Of a stretch of DNA of 48,023 nt, positions 42,192 to 48,023 are shown piece after piece. Each line of letters starts with the position of its first letter. The first letter of the stretch is position 1. Location of the stretch: assembly GCF_002220365.1 (NCBI RefSeq), contig NZ_MTHB01000012.1, forward strand, positions 1-48,023. The letters are read 5' to 3'. The notes beneath the pieces were generated by a model. That model made no database searches, was not told the DNA's origin, and worked only from the letters and a program-made list of their open reading frames with translations. The DNA is from Caballeronia sordidicola. GTDB lineage: Bacteria; Pseudomonadota; Gammaproteobacteria; Burkholderiales; Burkholderiaceae. The position numbers were made by a program, and so were the translations under genes.

Positions 42192-43163
42192 ATGAACTAT
42201 CGTCGGCTAGGACGTTCCGGCCTGCAGGTCAGCGAATTGTCGATCGGCTCGTGGGTGACCTACGGCACGCAAGTCGACCATCGCGCGGCGCGCGAGTCAC
42301 TCGCTGCCGCTCGCGATCATGGTGTAAATTTTTTCGACAACGCCGAGGTCTATTCCAAAGGCAAGTCCGAAGAAATCATGGGCCGCGCGTTGAAGGAGCT
42401 CGCGTGGCCGCGGGTAAGCTACGTGGTGTCGACCAAGTTTTTCTTTGGCATCAACGAAGGTCCCAACCAGCAGCAAACGCTCAGCCGCAAGTACCTTCAT
42501 AACGCCATTGACGGCTCGCTTGCGCGTCTGCAACTCGATTACGTCGACCTCGTGTTTTGCCATCGGCCCGATCCGCATACGCCGATCGAGGAAACCGTAT
42601 GGGCAATGAGCGACATCATCACGCGGGGCAAAGCGCTCTATTGGGGCACATCGGAATGGAGCGCCGACGAGATTCGCACGGCGTACGACATTGCCGAGCG
42701 GCATCACCTGCACAAACCGGTGATGGAGCAGCCCGAGTACAACCTGCTGCATCGCAAGCGGGTCGAGAACGAATACAAGCGCCTCTATGAAGACATTGGA
42801 CTGGGTCTGACAACCTGGAGCCCGCTCGCTTCGGGGCTGCTCACCGGCAAGTATCGCGACGGCGTTCCGTCGGACAGCCGCGCGCAGCTTCAAGGTTACG
42901 AGTGGTTGGCCAAGAAGCTGACAGACAAGGGCGCGAATAACATTGTCGGGCGCCTCGCGGAAGTGTCCGACCAGCTTGGCTGCTCGCTGGCACAGCTTTC
43001 ACTCGCCTGGATTTTGCTGAATCCGAATGTCAGCACCGTGATTACGGGTGCATCGCGGGTCGAGCAGATTCACGAGAATATGAAGGCTATCGACGTCGTG
43101 CAAAAGATCACGCCGGAGATCAAGCAGCGCATGGAGGAAATCGTGGGCGACGCGTTCGTCTGA
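42192..43163 (+). CDS. Aldo/keto reductase, Kv-beta-like subgroup
   Basis: A 323-residue (alpha/beta)8-barrel NADPH oxidoreductase. Catalytic Asp and Tyr appear in [14 protein letters not shown], Lys in VVSTKFFFG, and the barrel continues with [26 protein letters not shown] and [14 protein letters not shown]. The strong similarity of [19 protein letters not shown] and [10 protein letters not shown] to voltage-gated K-channel beta subunit relatives (YghZ-type) places it in that subgroup; the physiological carbonyl substrate is unknown. It is monocistronic. Confidence 0.92.
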   Translation: MNYRRLGRSGLQVSELSIGSWVTYGTQVDHRAARESLAAARDHGVNFFDNAEVYSKGKSEEIMGRALKELAWPRVSYVVSTKFFFGINEGPNQQQTLSRKYLHNAIDGSLARLQLDYVDLVFCHRPDPHTPIEETVWAMSDIITRGKALYWGTSEWSADEIRTAYDIAERHHLHKPVMEQPEYNLLHRKRVENEYKRLYEDIGLGLTTWSPLASGLLTGKYRDGVPSDSRAQLQGYEWLAKKLTDKGANNIVGRLAEVSDQLGCSLAQLSLAWILLNPNVSTVITGASRVEQIHENMKAIDVVQKITPEIKQRMEEIVGDAFV

Positions 43164-43181
43164 CGCTTGGTCTGAGACATG

Positions 43182-43210
43182 CAGGGTCGTCGGCTACAAT
43201 AACGACCCTG
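43182..43210. promoter_or_regulatory. Inverted repeat around the rlmJ -10 box
   Basis: CAGGGTCGT (43182-43190) and ACGACCCTG (43202-43210) are a perfect 9-bp inverted repeat spaced by 11 bases. A TACAAT at 43195-43200 lies in the loop. It could be an operator or a weak hairpin terminator for the upstream gene. Confidence 0.5.
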
Positions 43211-43320
43211 CCGCGTGCGCCGTGTGGTGCCGTGGAGCGTCTTTGCATCTTCGCGCTTAGGCACTTTTTCGTCCGTCTGGCTCAGGCCGCGCTCATTCTC
43301 GTCTCGCTCACTCATTTGCC

Positions 43321-44166
43321 ATGCTCAGTTACCGACACGCCTTTCACGCAGGCAACCACGCAGACGTGCTGAAACACGCGGTCGTCGTGCAGTTGCTGCA
43401 ACACCTTGCCCAGAAGGACAAGGCGTTCTGGTATATCGACACCCATGCGGGCGCCGGCGTCTATTCGCTGACCGACGGCTTCGCGACCAAGACGGGCGAG
43501 TTCGAGACAGGCATTGCCAAGATTTGGACCAAGCGTGATTTGCCGGGTTTGCTCAAGGATTACGTGAAAGAGGTCAAGGCACTGAATGCGGATGGCACGC
43601 TGCAGTTCTATCCCGGCTCCCCCTATCTCGCATGGCGGGTAATGCGCGAGCAGGACCGCATGCGGTTGTTCGAATTGCATTCCACCGAAATCGACGTGCT
43701 GCGCCACAATTTCCGCGACGCAGGCCGGCGGGCAGTGCTCTTCGAAGGCGATGGTTTCGACGGCATTATCAAGCTGTTACCGCCGCCGCCGCGTCGCGCG
43801 CTGGTCCTGATCGATCCGTCGTACGAAGACAAACGCGACTACGCACGCACGCTGAACTGCCTAGAGGAAAGCCTGAAGCGCTTTGCCACCGGCACTTATG
43901 CAATCTGGTATCCGCAAGTGACCCGGCTGGAGTCCCAGCGTTTCGCCGATCAACTGAAGCGCGTGCAGCCCAAGAATTGGTTGCATGCGTCATTGACCGT
44001 GAGCAAACCTCCCGTCGACGGTTTTGGCCTGTTCGGGAGTGGCATGTTTATAGTGAATCCACCGTATACGCTCGCAGCCGAGTTGAAAGAGACGCTGCCG
44101 TATCTTGTCGACGCACTCGGTCAGGACAGCAAGGCGGCGTTCAAACTCGAACATCGTGGCGACTGA
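43321..44166 (+). CDS. rlmJ: 23S rRNA (adenine(2030)-N6)-methyltransferase RlmJ
   Basis: A 281-residue SAM-dependent enzyme methylating A2030 of 23S rRNA. The start MLSYRHAFHAGNHADVLKH and the following YIDTHAGAGVYSL (SAM site) are highly typical. The catalytic motif IV usually reads DPPY; here it is LIDPSYEDKRDY, a Pro-to-Ser variant that I believe is tolerated in this family. KNWLHASLTV and GFGLFGSGMFIVNPPYTL complete the C-terminal half. It is transcribed alone. Confidence 0.94.
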   Translation: MLSYRHAFHAGNHADVLKHAVVVQLLQHLAQKDKAFWYIDTHAGAGVYSLTDGFATKTGEFETGIAKIWTKRDLPGLLKDYVKEVKALNADGTLQFYPGSPYLAWRVMREQDRMRLFELHSTEIDVLRHNFRDAGRRAVLFEGDGFDGIIKLLPPPPRRALVLIDPSYEDKRDYARTLNCLEESLKRFATGTYAIWYPQVTRLESQRFADQLKRVQPKNWLHASLTVSKPPVDGFGLFGSGMFIVNPPYTLAAELKETLPYLVDALGQDSKAAFKLEHRGD

Positions 44167-44187
44167 AAATGTCTGCACCGTTCGCCG

Positions 44188-44805
44188 TTAATCAAGCGAG
44201 GTGGTAACCGCACCGGTCACGGTATGTGGGTCCGACGATCGGGTTGGCACGGTCGACACAGGGTTCGGGGTCGCTACGGATCTCGGCGTTGCGACGGGTA
44301 TCGGCGTGACGATGGAAGGCTGACCCGGAGACCGCCTTCCTTGCGGCACTGCGGGCTGCGTTGAAATGGGGGCCTGGGTTTGAGTGCCGGTCGGCACGCC
44401 ATAAGAAGCGCTGGAATGTGGCGACTTAGTACGTGGTCGATGCTGGTAATTGGACGCCGGCTGTGAGCCTGTTGAAGATCCTCCCTGCCCGGCATGATGC
44501 CCGCCCTGCTGAAGTTCGATGTAAGGCGAAACAATAATCGTCTGCTGATCTTGCTGCGGCAATTCGGGCAATGTGGCCATCGGGCGCGTTGGGACCATGC
44601 CAGAACCATTTAACGGCCCCGTCTGCAGAATGGTACCGCCTGCGCCGCTATGAATGCCCGTCTGCGTATCCAGAACCAGCGGCTGACCGCCTGCCTGTCC
44701 CAATGCGTCCAACGTCGTCAAACACGAAACAAGCCATAGCGCCGCGCTTGCCACATATTTGACAGGTCGAAGTTCTGGACTCACACCGCCCCCTTGGCAA
44801 ATCAA
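44188..44805 (-). CDS. Secreted Ser/Thr/Pro/Gln-rich hypothetical protein
   Basis: A 205-residue protein that I do not recognise. A signal-peptide-like helix (VKYVASAALWLVSCLTTLDALG) leads into LVLDTQTGIHSGAGGTILQTGP, a segment that looks conserved and could form a small domain. The rest (about 85-205) is low-complexity, rich in Pro, Thr, Ser, Gln and Gly. The start is uncertain: the ATG at 44805 or a GTG at 44784 (VSPELRPVKY), the latter placing the basic residues closer to the helix. It is convergent with rlmJ and divergent from the DUF305 gene. Confidence 0.6.
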   Translation of the reverse strand: MICQGGGVSPELRPVKYVASAALWLVSCLTTLDALGQAGGQPLVLDTQTGIHSGAGGTILQTGPLNGSGMVPTRPMATLPELPQQDQQTIIVSPYIELQQGGHHAGQGGSSTGSQPASNYQHRPRTKSPHSSASYGVPTGTQTQAPISTQPAVPQGRRSPGQPSIVTPIPVATPRSVATPNPVSTVPTRSSDPHTVTGAVTTSLD

Positions 44806-44922
44806 TGAGAACCGAAACGCATATTAGGCCGATTCGGTTCATGTCATATAAAAGCGCTTTACCTTACCGCGATGGCAAGCTTTAAGCTAGCTCTCCCGAA
44901 AGTCGACATTCAAGGAGATTCG

Positions 44923-45336
44923 ATGACGTTCCCGAAAACCTTCCTCGCTGGCGCAGTCGCGTTTGCAGTCTCAATCGTTGTCTCGATGCCCGCGGCGTTT
45001 GCACAGACGCCGGCATCGTCAGCATCGATGGCAGGCATGGACATGTCAGCTGCAAACGGTAGCCAGGGCGATTCTGCATCGACGAAGGAGTTCCAGGCAG
45101 CCGATCATTCGATGATGTCCGGCATGTCCGGTGTCGAGTACACCGGTGACGTCGATCATGATTTTGTCGCGCATATGATCCCGCACCACCAGGGCGCGGT
45201 CGCAATGGCAAAGGTCGAGTTGAAGTACGGCAAGGACGCCAAGTTGCGGGCTTTGGCCAAGGAGATCATCGCTTCGCAAGACAAGGAGATTGCGTTCATG
45301 AAGCGATGGCTCGCTACGCATCCCCAGAAAAAGTGA
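44923..45336 (+). CDS. DUF305 family copper-associated periplasmic protein
   Basis: A 137-residue exported protein. The ATG at 44923 is preceded by AAGGAG and begins a signal peptide (MTFPKTFLAGAVAFAVSIVV) ending at AFA. A Met/His-rich stretch (SMAGMDMS, HSMMSGMSG) and the DUF305 core follow: DFVAHMIPHHQGAVAMAKVE and ASQDKEIAFMKRWL. The Met and His pattern suggests metal, probably copper, binding. A copper-response pair (cueR, copZ) lies about 1 kb downstream. Function in the family is not well defined. Confidence 0.88.
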   Translation: MTFPKTFLAGAVAFAVSIVVSMPAAFAQTPASSASMAGMDMSAANGSQGDSASTKEFQAADHSMMSGMSGVEYTGDVDHDFVAHMIPHHQGAVAMAKVELKYGKDAKLRALAKEIIASQDKEIAFMKRWLATHPQKK

Positions 45337-45374
45337 GCGGCGTGGCGTGATCGGCGCGAGTTGCCCAGAAATGA

Positions 45375-45400
45375 CAAAGCCCCGCATGCGGGGCTTGTTC
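45375..45400. terminator. Shared terminator of DUF305 and DUF3563 genes
   Basis: Perfect stem AAGCCCCGC/GCGGGGCTT with an AT loop lies between two convergent genes. T-rich tails are present on both strands. Confidence 0.8.
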
Positions 45401-45430
45401 AATTTTTCGACCGGGTGTTTTCGGCTGAAA

Positions 45431-45577
45431 TTACAGCGAGTAGCCTTCGGTTTCCAGCGAGCGGATACGCTTTTCGAGCTGGACGATATCCGACGATTGC
45501 GCCAGATATTCTTCGCGCCGATTACGTTCGGCGGTTTCAAACCAAATGCTGACTTTTTCGAGCAAGAATGCAAACAT
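45431..45577 (-). CDS. DUF3563 family small protein
   Basis: A 48-residue protein from the ATG at 45577, with GGAG eight bases upstream: MFAFLLEKVSIWFETAERNR, then REEYLAQSSDIVQLEKRIRSLETEGYSL. The WFETAERNRREEYLA and LEKRIRSLE parts match DUF3563, a small helical family common in Burkholderia and relatives, of unknown function. An amphipathic N-terminal helix and a coiled-coil-like second half are apparent. It has its own shared terminator. Confidence 0.88.
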   Translation of the reverse strand: MFAFLLEKVSIWFETAERNRREEYLAQSSDIVQLEKRIRSLETEGYSL

Positions 45578-45851
45578 GATTTTTTCTCCAAGGATCTCAA
45601 ATGAATCCCCGGCGGTTCGGGTCAGGGATATCCCTCGAAAGGGTTAACCATGATTATAGGCGAACTGTGCTGCAGGTGTTAGTGAAATGCCTGCATTGGG
45701 TGCATTCTTTTTTGGAATGGTGCATGCACCGTCTCGGAACAAGTGCTTGATTTTCCTAGTCTTCTCGGAGATTTACGAGGTCTCCTGTTGGTCTAGCACA
45801 TTTATAGTGCACAAATCAGGCAAATAGGCTTGTTAAGATGCACCAGCACGA

Positions 45852-46238
45852 TCACTCGGCCAGTCTTTCCAGAATGGGGCAATCGGGACGACCGTCACCG
45901 TGGCAATTCACCGCCAAATGAGCGAGCGTGTCCCGCATATCCGTGAGTTCCGCAATCCGCTTGTCCAGTTCCGCGACATGTTCCAGCGCAATCGCCTTGA
46001 CCTCTCCGCTCGCACGCTGCCGGTCCTGCCACAAGGCCAGGAGTTTTCGAATATCGTCGACCGGAAAGCCGAGCCGACGCGCTTGGCGAACAAAGCGTAA
46101 CGCATGAACCTCCTGGGTTCCGTACATCCTGTAGCCCGATGTTGTCCGATCAACCGGTGGCAAGAGGCCGACGCTCTCGTAATACCGAATCATCTTGGCC
46201 GTTACGCCAGACGCGCGAGCCGCTTCGCCAATGTTCAT
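45852..46238 (-). CDS. cueR: Copper-responsive MerR-family regulator CueR
   Basis: A 128-residue MerR-type regulator. The N-terminal helix-turn-helix (MNIGEAARASGVTAKMIRYYESVGLL) is followed by a dimer helix. The Cu(I)-binding loop ends CHGDGRPDCP, with Cys112 and Cys120 at the same positions as in E. coli CueR. The start MNIG at 46238 has GGGAG upstream; a TTG-started frame five codons longer exists. It is divergent from copZ, and the CueR operator lies in the 98-base space between them. Confidence 0.93.
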   Translation of the reverse strand: MNIGEAARASGVTAKMIRYYESVGLLPPVDRTTSGYRMYGTQEVHALRFVRQARRLGFPVDDIRKLLALWQDRQRASGEVKAIALEHVAELDKRIAELTDMRDTLAHLAVNCHGDGRPDCPILERLAE

Positions 46239-46269
46239 CGCAGATACTCCCAAATTTTTCCATAGACTC

Positions 46270-46298
46270 TACACCTTCCAACGATAGGAAGGTATAGC
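46270..46298 (+). promoter_or_regulatory. CueR operator/promoter for copZ
   Basis: ACCTTCC-N7-GGAAGGT (46273-46293) is the exact CueR palindrome known from the copA promoter. It overlaps a poor -35 (TACACC, 46270-46275) and a TATAGC -10 (46293-46298). The spacing between these is longer than the usual 17, as expected for a promoter opened by a MerR-type activator. Confidence 0.88.
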
Positions 46299-46336
46299 AT
46301 GGTTCGCTCTTACAAAAACCCAGGCAAGGAATTGAT

Positions 46337-46543
46337 ATGGCTGAATTTAAGGTAGAGGGCATGAGCTGTCAGCATTGCGTCGCCGCCGTCACGCGCTCGA
46401 TCCACGAACTCGATGCCGCCGCGCAAGTTCAAGTGGATCTCGAGCACGGGCGTGTCGTGGTGGCATCGACCGAAACTATTGATGCGCTCAAGGAAGCGAT
46501 CGATGAGGCGGGCTACACGGTCGTGTCGACGAAGGCCGCATGA
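46337..46543 (+). CDS. copZ: Copper chaperone CopZ-like (HMA domain)
   Basis: A 68-residue single heavy-metal-associated domain. The metal-binding GMSCQHC has Cys11 and Cys14, and the ferredoxin-like beta-alpha-beta fold ends EAIDEAGYTVV. It would carry Cu(I) in the cytosol and normally deliver it to a CopA-type ATPase, but no such gene is nearby. Transcription from the CueR-type promoter upstream is likely. AAGGAA precedes the ATG. Its stop overlaps the next gene by 4 bases. Confidence 0.9.
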   Translation: MAEFKVEGMSCQHCVAAVTRSIHELDAAAQVQVDLEHGRVVVASTETIDALKEAIDEAGYTVVSTKAA

Positions 46544-47466
46544 CCCAGGGGCCGCACTTCAAGATTGCGTTGATTGGCGCGTCCGGGTTGCTTGGACGCG
46601 CCATTGCGAATGAACTAGCCGCGATAATCCGGTGGCAGGTCATACGAACGGCGTTTCGCCATGGCAACCCGAGCACCATCACGCTCGATATCCGCGATGA
46701 GGGTGCCGTCCGCCAGTTCATCGCTGACCAAGCGCCTGACGCGATCGTTGTGGCTGCAGCCGAACGGCGGCCGGATGTTTGTGAGAATGACCCCGTGCTC
46801 GCGCGAGCGTTGAATGTTGACGCATTAGGCTTTATTGCGAGCGCCGCACAGGAAATCGGTTCGTGGGTGCTCTCCATCTCGACCGACTATGTCTTCGATG
46901 GCACACGACCGCCCTATCGGCCGGGCGACACGCCGAATCCCCTTAACGCCTACGGTCGCAGCAAGCTTGACGGAGAGCAAGCGCTGCTACGATCCTGCGC
47001 GCGATCCTGCGTACTGCGTTTGCCGCTCCTGTATGGTCCGGTGATCGACTGGGGTGAGTCGGCAGTGACAGGCTTGACGCCAGCGATCGTGGCATCGGCT
47101 CACGGGGTAGGTCCCGCAGTGATGGATGCTTGGGCAACGCGCTACCCCACCTTCACGCCCGACGTGGCGGTGGTGATCCGACAGTTGCTGGAACGTCATG
47201 AGGTTGGTGAATCAGTGACGGGCGTTATGCACTGGTCTGGCGATGAGCCAATGACAAAGTTCGACATCGCGCAGCGGATCGCGCAAGTGTTGAACATTGA
47301 TGCCCGCATCACAGCACAACGAACACCGATCGATGCTACGCCGCGCCCGCGGAATTCCCATCTAGCATCGGATGCGTTGGAGGTTTTAAAGATCGGACAA
47401 CGAACACCTTTCGACACCGCGATCCGCACGGTGCTGCAAAACTGGCCACGTCCAACAAGCCTGTAA
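46540..47466 (+). CDS. RmlD-like sugar-nucleotide/NAD-dependent reductase (extended SDR)
   Basis: A 308-residue extended SDR. The cofactor loop GASGLLG is at residues 13-19, ISTDYVFDGTRPPY is the RmlD/MAT2B signature, and NAYGRSKLDGEQ holds the Tyr-x-x-x-Lys pair. It resembles dTDP-4-dehydrorhamnose reductase and MAT2B-type regulators, but no dTDP-sugar genes are nearby. The ATG overlaps the copZ stop (ATGA), so translation is coupled to a copper-controlled transcript. An alternative is a role unrelated to sugar synthesis. An inverted repeat (47477-47511) follows. Confidence 0.82.
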   Translation: MTQGPHFKIALIGASGLLGRAIANELAAIIRWQVIRTAFRHGNPSTITLDIRDEGAVRQFIADQAPDAIVVAAAERRPDVCENDPVLARALNVDALGFIASAAQEIGSWVLSISTDYVFDGTRPPYRPGDTPNPLNAYGRSKLDGEQALLRSCARSCVLRLPLLYGPVIDWGESAVTGLTPAIVASAHGVGPAVMDAWATRYPTFTPDVAVVIRQLLERHEVGESVTGVMHWSGDEPMTKFDIAQRIAQVLNIDARITAQRTPIDATPRPRNSHLASDALEVLKIGQRTPFDTAIRTVLQNWPRPTSL

Positions 47467-47476
47467 GAGGCAGGGA

Positions 47477-47511
47477 AATTCGGACATAGTCGACCAAGCG
47501 ACGTCCGAATT
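47477..47511. terminator. Possible terminator after the RmlD-like gene
   Basis: AATTCGGAC (47477-47485) pairs with GTCCGAATT (47503-47511) across a 17-base loop, 11 bases past the stop. It lacks a T-run. Confidence 0.35.
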
Positions 47512-47659
47512 CAACGCATCGTCACATTGGCAATTCGCTGCTTGGAATACTCGATGACAACTATGGCCGTCAGTCTTCAGGTCGGCCTGAGACCATGGGT
47601 TCCTCGCCCGGCTGAGTGAGCGGCTGAGTGAGCCTAAATGGTGGACTGAAGACTCCATG

Positions 47660-48023
47660 GTAAGCGGCTCGGCCCGACCGTTTCGCCATGCTGACTTTTC
47701 CAAAGCATGATGAGGGCGTTCAGATCAACGGAGCCAGTCAGCCATGTCGAACGCAGGGGGCGCAGCCCATCCCCGTCGCACGTACGCGCGAAAATTCAAG
47801 CAGCAGGTGATCAGAGAGACGTTGGTGCCTGGCATGTCGGTGTCGATTGTTGCGCGCCGGCACGACATCAACGCCAATGTAGTGTTCGGATGGCGCAAGC
47901 AATATCGTGAAGGCAAGCTCGTCGTCCCTGCACTCGACGTTGCGCCGAGCATGCCATGCACGGAACTGCTGAGCGTCGACGTGATCGACTCGGCATTGGT
48001 ACTTCGGGCGCCGGAGCCGACAG
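47660..48023 (+). mobile_element. IS66-family element, left part (cut by window edge)
   Basis: The terminal sequence GTAAGCGGCTCGG at 47660-47672 matches the usual IS66 end (GTAAGCG). TnpA begins 84 bases inside. IS66 elements make 8-bp target duplications, so the bases just before (47652-47659) would be one copy; the other end is outside the window. Confidence 0.72.
47744..48023 (+). CDS. tnpA: IS66 accessory protein TnpA, 5' part
   Basis: The ATG at 47744 starts a frame open to the window edge. Residues about 13-60 (RTYARKFKQQVIRETLVPG and SIVARRHDINANVVFGWRKQ) form the helix-turn-helix typical of TnpA of IS66 elements, an accessory DNA-binding protein required with TnpB and TnpC for transposition. 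The region after residue 75 is variable. Only about 93 codons are visible. Confidence 0.85.
   Translation, partial: MSNAGGAAHPRRTYARKFKQQVIRETLVPGMSVSIVARRHDINANVVFGWRKQYREGKLVVPALDVAPSMPCTELLSVDVIDSALVLRAPEPT

Overview
The window looks like chromosomal DNA of a Burkholderia sensu lato species (Burkholderiaceae, Betaproteobacteria; a Paraburkholderia or Caballeronia type is my best guess). The reasons are the moderately high GC, TACAAT-type -10 elements, a DUF3563 gene, an ftrABCD ferrous-iron operon, hemP, the acs/DUF4212/large-symporter set and the uvrB-tyrB divergent pair. Genus assignment is inference from gene content only. Both edges lie in transposase genes: the 3' part of a DDE transposase gene at the left and the 5' part of an IS66-type element at the right.

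Layout: 1-1379 transposase remnant, rpsU and initiator tRNA-fMet. 1474-4857 POT peptide transporter, an SDR reductase and an RNase HI-like protein that overlaps it tail to tail. 4958-11696 (all minus strand) a decaying respiratory island: remnants of napE, napD, napA, napB and napC (periplasmic nitrate reductase) followed by a System I cytochrome c maturation operon. In that operon ccmA, ccmD, ccmE, ccmF, ccmG and ccmI are still open, but ccmB and most of ccmC are deleted and ccmH has lost its redox domain. 12121-15453 nu-class GST, malate synthase G and tRNA-Ser(GGA). 15570-20031 a large sodium/solute symporter, its DUF4212 partner and acetyl-CoA synthetase, followed by a UPF0114 membrane protein and class I fumarase. 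Malate synthase, acetyl-CoA synthetase and fumarase together form an acetate/glyoxylate/C4-acid theme.

23218-35591 is rich in iron genes: bacterioferritin, bacterioferritin-associated ferredoxin (Fur-like box upstream), tonB-exbB-exbD, hemP (good Fur-like box) and the ftrABCD ferrous-iron uptake operon. Interspersed are murI, a LysR-pirin divergent pair, an OsmC-like protein, a DUF1857 protein and a GlcG/HbpS-like protein. Between bfd and tonB I see an unlisted 20-codon membrane ORF with a very strong Shine-Dalgarno, followed by two mutually exclusive perfect hairpins.

35902-47466: uvrB/tyrB, patatin-like lipase, a 3-hydroxybutyrate dehydrogenase-like SDR, an aldo/keto reductase, rlmJ, a secreted low-complexity protein, a DUF305 protein, DUF3563, and a cueR/copZ copper-response pair with a textbook CueR operator; an RmlD-like reductase overlaps copZ. 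The window ends inside an IS66-type element.

The most notable observation is the nap-ccm island. It is a snapshot of coordinated gene loss in which every heme- or molybdenum-bearing nitrate reductase subunit is destroyed while six ccm reading frames remain open. I see no CRISPR array, rRNA operon or intact prophage.
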